A stretch of 64,000 nt of DNA. Origin: Micromonospora siamensis. Its GTDB lineage: Bacteria; Actinomycetota; Actinomycetes; Mycobacteriales; Micromonosporaceae. Each line of letters begins with the position of its first letter. Position 1 is the stretch's first letter. Positions 35,110-44,232 of this stretch are shown one piece after another. The notes below the pieces were generated by a model. That model had not been told where the DNA came from, ran no database searches, and saw only the letters and a program-made list of their open reading frames with translations. The stretch covers positions 2,976,001 to 3,040,000 of the forward strand of contig NZ_LT607751.1 of assembly GCF_900090305.1 (NCBI RefSeq), read 5' to 3'. Both the position numbers and the translations under genes were made by a program.

Positions 35110-36147
35110 ATGGAGATCTCGAAGGCGCAGCAGTTGTGGCAGCCGGAACCCGGCTGGTTGAACACCGCCACCTACGGGCTGCCGCCGGAGCCGGCGTGGA
35201 CGGCGATGCAGGAGGCCCTCGCCGGCTGGCGGGTGGGGCGGATGTCCTGGGAGGGCTGGTCGGAGTCGGCCGGGCGGGCCCGGGACGCCTTCGCCGGCCT
35301 GGTCGGGGTGGCGGCGACGGACGTGGCGGTCGGCGCGACCAGCTCGCAGCTGCTCGCCCCGGTGGCCGCCGCGCTGCCGTCCGGCGCCACGGTGGTGGTC
35401 CCCGAGGTGGAGTTCACCTCCAACCTGTTCCCGTGGCTGGTGCAGCAGGAGCGCGGGGTGAAGGTCCGCACGGTGCCGCTGGCCGGGCTGGTCGACGCGA
35501 TCGACGCCAGCACCGACCTGGTCGCGTTCAGCCTGGTCCAGTCGGCCGACGGCGCGATCGCCCCGTACGAGAAGGTGGTCGCGGCGGCCCGCGCGCACGG
35601 CGCCCTCGTCGCGGTGGACGCCACCCAGGCCTGCGGTTGGCTGCCCTTCGACGCCGGGCTGGCCGACGCGGTGGTGGTGTCGGCGTACAAGTGGCTGATG
35701 GCCCCGCGTGGCACCGCGTTCGCCTACCTGGCCCCGCAGCTGCGGGACCGGATGCGTCCCGACGCGGCCTGCTGGTACGCCGGCGCCGACCCGTACGCCT
35801 CCTACTACGGTCCGCCGCTGCGGCTGGCCGACGACGCCCGCCGGTTCGACATCTCCCCGGCCTGGTTCAGCTACGTGGCCGCGGCGCCCGCCCTGGAGCT
35901 GCTGGCCGAGATCGGGCTGCCCGCCGTGCACGCGCACGACGTGGCGCTGGCCAACCGGTTCCTCGCCGGGCTGGGCCGGCCGCCGGGGGAGAGCGCCATC
36001 GTGTCGGTCGACGTGCCGGACGCCCAGGAGAAGCTGGAACGCGCCGGCGTGCGCGCGGCGGTCCGCGCCGGCCGCGTCCGCGCCTCCTTCCACCTCTACA
36101 CCACCGAGCAGGACGTCGACCGCGCCGTCGAGGCTCTTACCGCCTGA
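35110..36147 (+). CDS. aminotransferase class V-fold PLP-dependent enzyme
   Basis: This 345-residue fold-type I enzyme shows LNTATYGLPP, GATSSQLLAPVAAALP, an Asp in LVAVDATQACGW and the PLP Lys in VVSAYKWLMAPRG, as in cysteine desulfurase, kynureninase and isopenicillin-N epimerase relatives. Residues specific for Cys desulfuration are not evident, so the reaction is open. A TAGCGT element (35098-35103) ends 6 nt before the ATG, indicating a leaderless monocistronic message. No operon partner. Confidence 0.85.
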   Translation: MEISKAQQLWQPEPGWLNTATYGLPPEPAWTAMQEALAGWRVGRMSWEGWSESAGRARDAFAGLVGVAATDVAVGATSSQLLAPVAAALPSGATVVVPEVEFTSNLFPWLVQQERGVKVRTVPLAGLVDAIDASTDLVAFSLVQSADGAIAPYEKVVAAARAHGALVAVDATQACGWLPFDAGLADAVVVSAYKWLMAPRGTAFAYLAPQLRDRMRPDAACWYAGADPYASYYGPPLRLADDARRFDISPAWFSYVAAAPALELLAEIGLPAVHAHDVALANRFLAGLGRPPGESAIVSVDVPDAQEKLERAGVRAAVRAGRVRASFHLYTTEQDVDRAVEALTA

Positions 36148-36158
36148 GTGGACAACTC

Positions 36159-36204
36159 CGGGGAAGTTGCTGCCTGCCAGCTGATTCAGGCGGCACCTTC
36201 CCCG
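36159..36204. terminator. imperfect hairpin, REP-like, between convergent genes
   Basis: Sixteen-base arms (36159-36174 and 36189-36204) pair with one mismatch and one G-T pair around a 14-nt loop. Part of the left arm matches 8013-8028. It probably terminates both the PLP enzyme and the acyl-CoA dehydrogenase. Confidence 0.6.
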
Positions 36205-36231
36205 ACACTGCGAGCCGGGCCGGGGAACGCG

Positions 36232-37407
36232 TCAGGCGAGGTGGCCGCCGATCTTCGTGTAGCCGCGCAGGAGGTCGCGGGAGATGATCAGCCGCTGCAT
36301 CTCGTCGGTGCCCTCGAAGATCCGGTACAACCTCACCTGCCGGTACCAGCGTTCGATGGGCAGCTCCCGGGTGTAGCCCATGCCGCCGTGGATCTGGAGC
36401 ACCCGGTCCACCACCCGGTTGACCATGCCGGCGCCGTAGAGCTTGCCGATCGAGGAGGCGTGCCGGGGGTCCAGGCCCTGGTCGACGGTCCACGCGGAGC
36501 GCAGCACCAGCCAGCGGGCGGCCTCCAACTCGACCTCCGAGTCGGCGATCATCCACTGGATCGCCTGGTTGGTGCCGATCTTCGCGCCGAACGTCTCGCG
36601 GGTGTTGGCCTGGTCGATCGCCATCTGCAACGCTCGTTCGGCGATGCCGATGGCGTGCGACGGGATCGTGTAGCGGCCCTTGCCGATCCATTCCATGCCC
36701 AGCGCGAAGCCCTGGCCGACCTCGCCGAGGATGTTGCGGTGCGGCACGCGTACGCCGTCGAAGACCAGCGCGGCCGGACCGCCCTCGCCCATCGTCTGGA
36801 TGAACTCCGACCGCCAGCCCATCGCACGGTCCACCAGGAACGCGGTGGCGCCGCCGTTGCGGGCGCCCTTCTCCGGGTCGGTCACCGCGACCACGATCGC
36901 GAAGTCGGCGTCGTTGCCGTTGGTGATGAACGTCTTCTCGCCGTCGAGGACCCAGTCGTCGCCGTCGCGGCGGGCCCGCAGCCGGATGTTCGCCGCGTCC
37001 GATCCGGCGCCCGGCTCGGTGATGGCGAAGCAGGAGATCCGGTCGCCGGCGATGGTGGGGAGCAGGAACTCGCGCTTCTGCTCCTCGGTGGCGTGGAAGA
37101 GGATGTTGTCGGCCTCGCCGCCGAAGCGGAACGGCACGAAGCTGCGACCCAGTTCGGTCCAGATCAGCGACTGCAGCACGGCGGGCAGGTCCATGCCGCC
37201 GTACTCCTCGGGGGTGGCCAGCCCCCAGAAGCCGAACTTCTTGGCCTTGAGCTGCAGCTCGCGAAGCTCGGAGCGCTCCAGGCCGGGCCGGTGGGCGCGC
37301 TCGCGGCGCAGCACCTCCTGCTCCAGCGGCACGACCTCGCGGGTGATGAACGTCCGGACAGTCTCCCGGACCGCCCGTTCCTCGTCGGTCAGCGAGAAGT
37401 CCACCAT
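36232..37407 (-). CDS. acyl-CoA dehydrogenase
   Basis: This 391-residue flavoprotein shows FSLTDEERAVRETVRTF at the start, CFAITEPGAGSDAANI (FAD and substrate loop), FITNGNDADF, GRYTIPSHAIGIAERAL, and the catalytic base Glu in YRIFEGTDEMQR. It oxidises an acyl-CoA to the 2-enoyl-CoA, passing electrons to ETF. Unlike typical short-chain enzymes, the substrate pocket cannot be judged. The ATG at 37407 follows GGAAGGGG. It is divergent from a TetR/alcohol dehydrogenase operon, so those genes are likely one pathway. Confidence 0.93.
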   Translation of the reverse strand: MVDFSLTDEERAVRETVRTFITREVVPLEQEVLRRERAHRPGLERSELRELQLKAKKFGFWGLATPEEYGGMDLPAVLQSLIWTELGRSFVPFRFGGEADNILFHATEEQKREFLLPTIAGDRISCFAITEPGAGSDAANIRLRARRDGDDWVLDGEKTFITNGNDADFAIVVAVTDPEKGARNGGATAFLVDRAMGWRSEFIQTMGEGGPAALVFDGVRVPHRNILGEVGQGFALGMEWIGKGRYTIPSHAIGIAERALQMAIDQANTRETFGAKIGTNQAIQWMIADSEVELEAARWLVLRSAWTVDQGLDPRHASSIGKLYGAGMVNRVVDRVLQIHGGMGYTRELPIERWYRQVRLYRIFEGTDEMQRLIISRDLLRGYTKIGGHLA

Positions 37408-37449
37408 GGGCCCCTTCCGAAGGGTGTGTCGTGACGGTGCGGCGGCCCT

Positions 37450-37468
37450 TAAACTAGCGGCGTAAGTT
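37450..37468. promoter_or_regulatory. dyad operator between acyl-CoA dehydrogenase and TetR genes
   Basis: AAACT (37450-37454) and AGTTT (37464-37468) form an inverted repeat in the only AT-rich patch of the 148-bp divergent gap. It is a candidate site for the adjacent TetR protein. The promoters themselves were not resolved. Confidence 0.5.
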
Positions 37469-37555
37469 TTCCGGCGTCCAGACCCCGGCCCGGTCCCGGT
37501 CGCCGCCTGCCCGCGCCCGCCGTCGGGCCGGGTGGCAACCCCACGAGGAGTACGC

Positions 37556-38200
37556 GTGGCCCGACCTCGGCAACCCCTGCTGGACCGACGGCGCATCGTC
37601 GAGGCGGCCCGGGCGGTGATCGACGCCGAGGGGCTGCCAGCGCTCTCCACCCGCCGGCTCGCCGCCGAACTCGGCGTCCAGGGGCCCTCGCTCTACAACC
37701 ACTTCGCCACCAAGGACGAGATCCTCGACGCGGTGGCCGACAGCGTCACCGCCACCGTGGACACCTCGGCCTTCGCCACCCTCGGCTGGCAGGAGGCGCT
37801 GCGGCACTGGGCGCGCTCCTACCGGCGGGCGTTGGCCGCGCACCCGAACATCGTTCCCTACCTGGTGCAGGGCCCCGGCCGTCGACCCGCCGCCCTGGCG
37901 ATGGCCGACACCGTGCACGGCGGACTGGTCCGGGCCGGCTGGTCACCGGCGCGGGCCACCCACATCGGCGCGGCACTGCGCTACTTCGTGGCCGGCTCCG
38001 CGCTCGCCTCGTTCGCCCGCGGCTTCCTCGACGACCCGCAGCTGTACGCCGGACACCCGCACCTGCACCAGGCGCACCGGATCGCCGGGCGGCAGCGCAG
38101 CGTCGACGAGGGCGCCTTCGCCCTCGGCCTGGAGGCGCTGCTGCACGGCCTCGCCGCCGAGTACGACCGCAGCGTCGTGGTGCAGGGGGCTCAGCCGTGA
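37556..38200 (+). CDS. TetR family regulator
   Basis: This 214-residue repressor has the helix-turn-helix at residues 11-58 (IVEAARAVIDAEGLPALSTRRLA ... GPSLYNHFATKDEIL). The C-terminal domain resembles TetR_C_11-like regulators, with ALRHWARSYRRALAAHPN. The GTG at 37556 follows ACGAGGAG. Its stop overlaps the alcohol dehydrogenase start by 4 bp, and it is divergent from the acyl-CoA dehydrogenase. It probably controls both through the dyad at 37450-37468. Confidence 0.9.
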   Translation: MARPRQPLLDRRRIVEAARAVIDAEGLPALSTRRLAAELGVQGPSLYNHFATKDEILDAVADSVTATVDTSAFATLGWQEALRHWARSYRRALAAHPNIVPYLVQGPGRRPAALAMADTVHGGLVRAGWSPARATHIGAALRYFVAGSALASFARGFLDDPQLYAGHPHLHQAHRIAGRQRSVDEGAFALGLEALLHGLAAEYDRSVVVQGAQP

Positions 38201-39270
38201 GGGCGCTGGTGGCCCGCGGCGGCGGCGACCCGCGCGTCGAGGAGGTACGCCTGCCCGCCCCGGGCCCCGGTGAGCTTCGGGTACGCATCCGGGCCGCCGG
38301 GCTCTGCCACTCCGACCTGTCCATGGTGAACGGCACCATGCCGGCGCCGTTCCCGCTGGTGCTCGGGCACGAGGCCGCCGGTGTGGTGGCCGAGGCCGGG
38401 CCCGGCGCCACCGTGCCGGTCGGCACGCAGGTGGTGCTCAACTGGGCGCCGGCCTGCCGCACCTGCTGGTTCTGCCGGCACGACGAGCCGTGGCTCTGCG
38501 CCGCGAACACCGCCCCTGCGGTGCCCCGGGGCGTCACTGCAGAGGGGGAGCCGCTGCACGTCACGCTCGGCCTGGGCGCGTTCGCCGAGGAGGTGGTGAT
38601 CCCGCAGGCCGCCGCCGTCCCGGTGCCGGCCGACCTGCCGCCGGCGCAGGCCGCGCTGCTCGGCTGCGCGGTGCTCACCGGCTCCGGCGCGGTCCGCAAC
38701 ACCGCCCGGGTCGCCCCGGGCCAGTCGGTGGCCGTGCTGGGCCTGGGCGGGGTGGGGCTGTCGGTGATCACGGCGGCCCGGGCGGCCGGGGCGACCCCGA
38801 TCCTCGCCGTCGACGTGGCCGAGGCGAAACGGGACCTGGCTCTGGCCGCCGGGGCGACCGACTTCCTGCGCTCCGACGACACCCTGTCCCGGGAGGTCCG
38901 GGCGCGTACCGGTGGCCTGGGCGTCGACCACGCCTTCGAGTGCGTCGGCCGGTCCGCCACCATCCGGGCGGCCTGGCGGCTGGCCCGGCGCGGGGGAGCG
39001 GTCACCGTGGTCGGGATGGGCGCGAAGGACGACCTGCTCACCCTCTCCGCGCTGGACGTCTTCCACTCCGCCCGTACCCTGCGGTCCTCGGTCTACGGCT
39101 CGTCCGACCCGGATCGGGAGGTGCCGGTGCTGGCCAGGGCCGTCGCCGACGGGGCGCTGGACCTGACCCCGCTGGTCAGCGGCACCATCGGGCTCGACGA
39201 GGCGCCGGCGGCGTTGCGCCGGCTGGCCCGTGGCGAGGGCGCCCGCTGGGTGGTCACCTTCCCGGGGTGA
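38197..39270 (+). CDS. zinc-dependent alcohol dehydrogenase
   Basis: This 357-residue MDR-family enzyme has catalytic zinc ligands in GLCHSD (Cys), GHEAAG (His) and GCAVLTG (Cys). The structural zinc cluster ACRTCWFCRHDEPWLC has all four Cys with spacing C-x2-C-x2-C-x7-C. The NAD-binding motif is VLGLGGVGLSVI. It oxidises a primary or secondary alcohol, or reduces an aldehyde. It is coupled to the TetR gene by an overlapping GTG, and is grouped with an acyl-CoA dehydrogenase and an ABC importer, suggesting uptake and oxidation of one carbon source. Confidence 0.92.
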   Translation: MRALVARGGGDPRVEEVRLPAPGPGELRVRIRAAGLCHSDLSMVNGTMPAPFPLVLGHEAAGVVAEAGPGATVPVGTQVVLNWAPACRTCWFCRHDEPWLCAANTAPAVPRGVTAEGEPLHVTLGLGAFAEEVVIPQAAAVPVPADLPPAQAALLGCAVLTGSGAVRNTARVAPGQSVAVLGLGGVGLSVITAARAAGATPILAVDVAEAKRDLALAAGATDFLRSDDTLSREVRARTGGLGVDHAFECVGRSATIRAAWRLARRGGAVTVVGMGAKDDLLTLSALDVFHSARTLRSSVYGSSDPDREVPVLARAVADGALDLTPLVSGTIGLDEAPAALRRLARGEGARWVVTFPG

Positions 39271-39513
39271 CCGCGCGGCGCCGCGCAGGTGGACCGGCCA
39301 CATGTGGGCGTCGGTCGATGTGTCGCGGGTCCGGTGACCGGGCGTCGGCGGACCCGTCCCTATGGGGAGCGGGCCCGTCCGACGCCGGGCGAATGTGTGG
39401 GGCTTCGACATGGCTCGGCTTTGCCGCCCCACCGTAGGTTTCCAGCACGCGACGGCCCTGTGACCACGGTCACCGACCTGGCCGTCGCCTGAGGACCTGC
39501 GGAGGATGTGGCG

Positions 39514-40275
39514 ATGGCCGGGCGAGCGCTCCTGTCGGCCCGTGGGCTGACCCGCGACTTCCGGGGTTTCCGGGCCGTCGACCAGGTCGACCTCGACGTC
39601 GCCGCGGACAGCGTGCACGCCCTGGTCGGCCCGAACGGCGCCGGCAAGACCACCCTGTTCAACCTGCTCACCGGCTTCCTGCCGCCGACCGCGGGCACGA
39701 TCGAGTTGGACGGCCGGGACGTCACCGGCCTGCCGCCGGAACAGGTCGCCCGGCTCGGCGTGGCCCGCTCCTTCCAGATCACCAGCCTCTTCCCGCAGCT
39801 GTCCGGCCGGGAGCACGTGGAGCTGGCGTTGCAGAGCCCCAGCGGGCTGGGCTGGCGGTTCTGGCGCTCGGCCAAGCTGATGCGCCGCTACCGCGAGCGG
39901 GCCGACGAACTGCTGGACATGGTCGGCCTGGCCGAACTCGCCGAGGCGCCCGCCGAGGCCCTGGCGTACGGGCGCAAGCGGGCCCTGGAGCTGGCCATCG
40001 CGCTCGCCCTGGACCCGAAGGTGCTGCTGCTCGACGAGCCGACGGCCGGGATGGGGCTGGAGGACGTCGACCGCACCGTCGAACTGGTCAGCCGGGTCCG
40101 CCAGGGCCGGACCGTGGTGATGGTCGAGCACAACATGAGCGTCGTGGGCCGCCTCGCCGACACCGTCACCGTGCTCCAGGCCGGCAAGGTCCTGGTCGAG
40201 GGCCCCTACGAACAGGTCCGCGCCGACGAGCGGGTCATCACCGCCTACCTGGGAGCCACCGATGCTGCGCATTGA
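39514..40275 (+). CDS. livG: branched-chain amino acid-type ABC transporter ATPase (LivG-like)
   Basis: This 253-residue ATPase has Walker A GPNGAGKTT, the LivG-specific RSFQITSLFPQLSG insert, signature LAYGRKRALELAIAL, Walker B LLLDEPTAGM and H-loop VEHNMSVV. The ATG at 39514 is placed 8 nt after GGAGG; a GTG at 39508 is open but badly spaced. It is the first of five genes for a complete HAAT-type importer and overlaps livF by 14 bp. The 243-bp gap before it holds no gene. Confidence 0.92.
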   Translation: MAGRALLSARGLTRDFRGFRAVDQVDLDVAADSVHALVGPNGAGKTTLFNLLTGFLPPTAGTIELDGRDVTGLPPEQVARLGVARSFQITSLFPQLSGREHVELALQSPSGLGWRFWRSAKLMRRYRERADELLDMVGLAELAEAPAEALAYGRKRALELAIALALDPKVLLLDEPTAGMGLEDVDRTVELVSRVRQGRTVVMVEHNMSVVGRLADTVTVLQAGKVLVEGPYEQVRADERVITAYLGATDAAH

Positions 40276-40954
40276 CAACCTCTCCGCCTTCTACGGCGAG
40301 GCCCAGGTGCTGCGGGAGGCGAGCCTGGAGGTGGCCCCCGGTGAGGTGGTCACCCTGGTCGGCCGCAACGGCGCTGGCAAGTCCACCCTGCTGCGCTGCG
40401 TGATGGGGCTGCACTCCGGCCAGCGGGGGACGATCAGCCTCGACGGCCGGGATCTCACCCGGCTGCCGGCGTACAAGCGGGCCCGGCTGGGGCTCGGTTG
40501 GGTCCCCGACGACCGTGGCGCGTACGCCACGCTCACCGTGACCGAGAACCTGTCCCTGCCGCCCCGGGTCGGCCCCGACCCGTGGTCGCTCGAGCGGGTC
40601 TACGAGGCGTTCCCCGCCCTGTACACCCGGCGGGACTCGCCGGCCACCAAGCTCTCCGGCGGGGAGCAGCAGATGCTCGCCCTGGCCCGGGTGCTGCGGA
40701 TGGGCGCCCGGCTGCTGCTCTGCGACGAGCCCACCGAAGGGCTGTCGCCGCTGCTCGTGCAGCAGGTCGGCGACCTGCTGCGGGAGGCAAAGCGGCACGG
40801 CGTGACCGTGCTGCTGGTGGAGCAGAACCTGCACTTCGCCACCGGCGTCGCCGACCGGCACTACCTGCTGGCCGAGGGACGGGTCGTGGAGGCGATGGAC
40901 AACTCCGAGGTGCGCTCGCGGGAACGCGAGCTGCTGGCGTACCTGGGGATCTGA
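40262..40954 (+). CDS. livF: branched-chain amino acid-type ABC transporter ATPase (LivF-like)
   Basis: This 230-residue ATPase has Walker A GRNGAGKST, LGWVPDDRGAYATLTVTENL (LivF-type), signature LSGGEQQ, Walker B LLLCDEPTEGL and H-loop VEQNLHF. It forms a heterodimer with the LivG-like ATPase. The start lies inside the end of livG, so translation is coupled. Confidence 0.93.
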   Translation: MLRIDNLSAFYGEAQVLREASLEVAPGEVVTLVGRNGAGKSTLLRCVMGLHSGQRGTISLDGRDLTRLPAYKRARLGLGWVPDDRGAYATLTVTENLSLPPRVGPDPWSLERVYEAFPALYTRRDSPATKLSGGEQQMLALARVLRMGARLLLCDEPTEGLSPLLVQQVGDLLREAKRHGVTVLLVEQNLHFATGVADRHYLLAEGRVVEAMDNSEVRSRERELLAYLGI

Positions 40955-41008
40955 ATTTCTTCAACGGCACATCGAACCGCGCGTCGGCGCGGATGTGGAG
41001 GGATCGGC

Positions 41009-42253
41009 ATGCGCAGAACCGCAGTTCTGGCGGCGGCGTCCGCCGTCGCGCTGCTCGCCGCTGGGTGCGGCGGCGGGGGTCCGAGCGGATCGGGTGACTC
41101 GAAGCTGACCGACGACAAGGTCGTGCTGGGTGTCCTCAACGACCAGTCCGGGGTGTACGCGGAACTGTCCGGCAAGAACTCGGTGAAGGCCGTGGAGATG
41201 GCGATCGCCGACTTCAAGGCCAAGTACGGCGACAAGGCCGTGACGAAGAACATCAGCGTCGAGTCGGCCGACCACCAGAACAAGCCGGACATCGCCAACA
41301 CCAAGGCGGCCGAGCTCTACGACCGCAAGGGCGTCGACGCGATCCTCGACGTGCCGACCTCGTCGGCGGCGCTGAAGGTGGCCGACGTGGCCAAGGCGAA
41401 GAAGAAGCTCTATTTCAACATCACCGGCGCCACCACCGCCCTGACCGGGGCGTCGTGCAACAGGTACACCTTCCACTACGCGTACGACAGCTACATGCTG
41501 GCCCACGGCACGGGCACCCAGGCGACCCAGCAGGGCGCGAAGAACTGGTACATCGTCTACCCGGACTACGCGTTCGGCCAGGACATGGAGAAGAAGTTCT
41601 CCGCGGCCGTGGAGGGCGCCGGCGGCAAGGTCGTGGCGAAGGACGCGACGCCGTTCCCGAACGACAACTTCTCCACCTTCCTGCTTAAGGCGCCGACGCT
41701 GAACCCGAAGCCGGACACCCTGGGCACCATGCAGGCGGGCGCGGACCTGGTCAACCTGGTGAAGCAGTACAACGAGTTCAAGCTGCGGGACAAGGGCGTC
41801 GGGCTGGCCGTCGGCCTGATGTTCCTCACCGACATCCACTCGCTGACCCCGGCCGCGCTGGCCGGCACCACCTACACCGACGCCTGGTACTGGAACTTCG
41901 ACCAGCAGAACCGGGAGTGGGCGGACCGGTTCCTCGCCGAGACCGGCACCCGGCCCACCTTCGCGCACGCCGCCAACTACTCCGCCGCCATGCAGTACCT
42001 GGAGGCGGTGCAGGCGGCCGGCACCGACGACGCCGACACCGTGGTGAAGGGCCTGGAGGGCAAGGAGATCAACGACGTCTTCCTGCGCAACGGCAAGATC
42101 CGCGCCGAGGACCACCGGGTCGTCCACGACGCCTACCTGGCCCAGGTCAAGCCGCAGGCCGAGGTCAAGGAGGACTGGGACTACGTGAAGATCCTCAAGA
42201 CCATCCCGGCGGCCGAGGCGTTCGCGCAGCCGTCCGGCGACTGCAAGATGTGA
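41009..42253 (+). CDS. ABC transporter substrate-binding lipoprotein (LivK-like)
   Basis: This 414-residue protein has a lipoprotein signal ending LLAAGC (lipid-anchored Cys at residue 20) and a Gly/Ser linker. The periplasmic-binding fold of the Leu/Ile/Val class follows (VVLGVLNDQSGVYAELSGKNSVKAVEMA, ADHQNKPD, WYIVYPDYAFGQDM). The substrate pocket cannot be assigned; members bind amino acids, short amides, aromatic acids or urea. It lies on the outer face of the membrane and feeds the two permeases downstream. The 54-bp spacing after livF has no terminator. Confidence 0.9.
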   Translation: MRRTAVLAAASAVALLAAGCGGGGPSGSGDSKLTDDKVVLGVLNDQSGVYAELSGKNSVKAVEMAIADFKAKYGDKAVTKNISVESADHQNKPDIANTKAAELYDRKGVDAILDVPTSSAALKVADVAKAKKKLYFNITGATTALTGASCNRYTFHYAYDSYMLAHGTGTQATQQGAKNWYIVYPDYAFGQDMEKKFSAAVEGAGGKVVAKDATPFPNDNFSTFLLKAPTLNPKPDTLGTMQAGADLVNLVKQYNEFKLRDKGVGLAVGLMFLTDIHSLTPAALAGTTYTDAWYWNFDQQNREWADRFLAETGTRPTFAHAANYSAAMQYLEAVQAAGTDDADTVVKGLEGKEINDVFLRNGKIRAEDHRVVHDAYLAQVKPQAEVKEDWDYVKILKTIPAAEAFAQPSGDCKM

Positions 42254-42260
42254 CCAGGCC

Positions 42261-43142
42261 ATGACCGGTTTCCTTCAGCACACGTTCGACGGGCTGGTGA
42301 ACGGGGCCTTCTACGCCCTGCTCGCCCTCGGCCTGTCGGTGATCTTCGGGATGCTCCGCGTGGTCAACTTCGCCCACGGCGCCTTCTACATGCTCGGCGC
42401 GATGGGGGCGTATGTCCTGCTGACCGAGTTCGGGGTGCCGTTCTGGTGGGCGCTGGTGATCATGCCGGTGCTGCTGGGGGTGCTGGGCATGGCGCTGGAG
42501 CGGGCCTTCGTGCACCGGCTGGCGCAGCTCGACCCGCTCTACAACTTCCTGCTCACCTTCGGCCTCACGCTGATCCTCCAGGACCTGGTGAAGTCCCGGT
42601 ACGGCGTGCAGTCCAGCCCGTACACCACCCCCGCCGAGCTGGGCGGATCGGTCGACCTCGGCCTGTTCGACTTCCCGACGTACCGGGTCTTCGTGCTGGT
42701 CTTCGCCGTCGCGATCTGCGCCGGCGTGTGGTGGCTGCTGACTCACAGCCGGGTCGGCATGGTGGTGCGGGCGGCGACCGAGCGCCCGGAGCTAACCCGG
42801 GCGTTCGGGATCAACGTGGGGCGGTGGGTGACCCCGGTCTTCGGCTTCGGCATCGCGCTGGCCGGACTGGCCGGGGTCCTCGCCGCCCCGATGCGGGCGG
42901 TGAACCCGCTGATGGGCGCCGACCTGATCATCGTGGTCTTCGCGGTGGTGGTGATCGGCGGCCTGGGCTCGATCTTCGGATCGGTGGCCGCCGGGTTCGG
43001 CATCGGGCTGATCCAGGCCTGGGGCGTGGTCTACCTGGCCGACTGGCCGATCCTGTCGCAGACCCTGGTGTTCATCGTGATGGCGGCCGTGCTGATGTGG
43101 CGTCCGGCCGGGCTGTTCGGGCGTGAGGAGGCAGCGGCATGA
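42261..43142 (+). CDS. livH: branched-chain amino acid-type ABC permease (LivH-like)
   Basis: This 293-residue permease has about eight membrane helices. It begins FLQHTFDGLVNGAFYALLALG and has the family segments RVVNFAHGAFYMLGA and VIGGLGSIFGSVAAGFGIG. It lies 7 bp after the lipoprotein stop and overlaps the next permease by 4 bp. It forms the membrane channel with the LivM-like partner. Confidence 0.93.
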   Translation: MTGFLQHTFDGLVNGAFYALLALGLSVIFGMLRVVNFAHGAFYMLGAMGAYVLLTEFGVPFWWALVIMPVLLGVLGMALERAFVHRLAQLDPLYNFLLTFGLTLILQDLVKSRYGVQSSPYTTPAELGGSVDLGLFDFPTYRVFVLVFAVAICAGVWWLLTHSRVGMVVRAATERPELTRAFGINVGRWVTPVFGFGIALAGLAGVLAAPMRAVNPLMGADLIIVVFAVVVIGGLGSIFGSVAAGFGIGLIQAWGVVYLADWPILSQTLVFIVMAAVLMWRPAGLFGREEAAA

Positions 43143-44155
43143 CCACGACGGTCGACAGCGAGGCCGGCGCGAAGCCCGGTCGGGCCGGCTCCGGGCTGGT
43201 CGCGGTGGCCCGCGCCCCCTGGTGGGTCCGGTACGCGCTGCTCGCGGTGGGGCTGGTGGTGGCCCTCTGGCTGCCCAACGGCCTCTATCCGGCGGTGGCC
43301 GTGGACATCCTGTGCTGGGCGCTCTTCGCGGTCTCGGTGGATCTGCTGCTCGGCTTCACCGGGCTGATGTCCTTCGGCCACGCGGCGTTCTGGGGCACGT
43401 CGGCGTACGTCGCCGGGATCGCGGCGATCGAGGCCGGCCTGCCCTTCCCGCTCGCGGTGCTGACCGGCGCGCTGGCCGCGGCCGTGATCGCCGTGCCGAT
43501 CGGCTACCTCGCGGTGAAGCGGACCGGCATCTACTTCGCCATGGTGACGCTGGCCTTCGCCCAGATGATCTACTACGTCGCGAACAAGTGGGGCACGGTC
43601 ACCGGCGGCGAGAACGGCCTCCAGGCGGTGCCGCGCGAGCTCGGCGGGGTGGACCTGAGCGACGAGTACTACTTCTACTACGCGGCGCTGCCGATCACCC
43701 TGCTCGGGCTCTGGGCGGCGTGGCGGATCGTGAACTCGCCCTTCGGCCGGGTGCTGGTCGGCATCCGGGACAACCCGGCACGGGCCCGGGCCCTGGGCTA
43801 CCCGGTGCACCGCTACAAGCTGACCGCGTTCGTGCTGTCGGCGTTCCTGGCCGGGCTGGGCGGCGGTCTCTACGTGATGGGGCACCAGTTCGTCTCGCTG
43901 GACGCGCTGCACTGGACCACCTCCGGCAAGGCGGTGATCGTGGTGGTCCTCGGCGGGATGGGCACCCTGTGGGGCGGGGTGATCGGCGCGGGGCTGCTGG
44001 TGCGCCTGGAGGACTGGTTGTCGTTCTCCGGCTTCGAGCAGATCGGCCTGGTGACCGGCGCCATCTTCGTGCTGGCCGTGGTGCTGTTCCGCAAGGGCAT
44101 CTGGGGCAGCGCCGCCGCCCTGGCCTCCCGGTGGTCGGCCGGTCGCGGCAAGTAG
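43139..44155 (+). CDS. livM: branched-chain amino acid-type ABC permease (LivM-like)
   Basis: This 338-residue permease has about nine helices, with LLLGFTGLMSFGHAAFWGTSAY and the EAA-type cytoplasmic loop FGRVLVGIRDNPARARALGY, then VVVLGGMGTLWGGVIGA. It overlaps livH by 4 bp. It completes the importer whose five parts lie together in the order livG-livF-livK-livH-livM. Confidence 0.93.
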   Translation: MTTTVDSEAGAKPGRAGSGLVAVARAPWWVRYALLAVGLVVALWLPNGLYPAVAVDILCWALFAVSVDLLLGFTGLMSFGHAAFWGTSAYVAGIAAIEAGLPFPLAVLTGALAAAVIAVPIGYLAVKRTGIYFAMVTLAFAQMIYYVANKWGTVTGGENGLQAVPRELGGVDLSDEYYFYYAALPITLLGLWAAWRIVNSPFGRVLVGIRDNPARARALGYPVHRYKLTAFVLSAFLAGLGGGLYVMGHQFVSLDALHWTTSGKAVIVVVLGGMGTLWGGVIGAGLLVRLEDWLSFSGFEQIGLVTGAIFVLAVVLFRKGIWGSAAALASRWSAGRGK

Positions 44156-44232
44156 TCACCCGCGACGCGCATCCGTTTCGCGTCCTCCGGACGAACCCCC
44201 TGGTAGTGGTCGTCTACCCGGGGGTACGTCTG

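Noticed and set aside
43123..44232. Apparent N-terminal extension of the cobalamin-domain protein, which could have supplied a helix-turn-helix
   Set aside because: The frame runs through livM in another reading frame and reads as Arg/Gly-rich shadow sequence without a helix-turn-helix.
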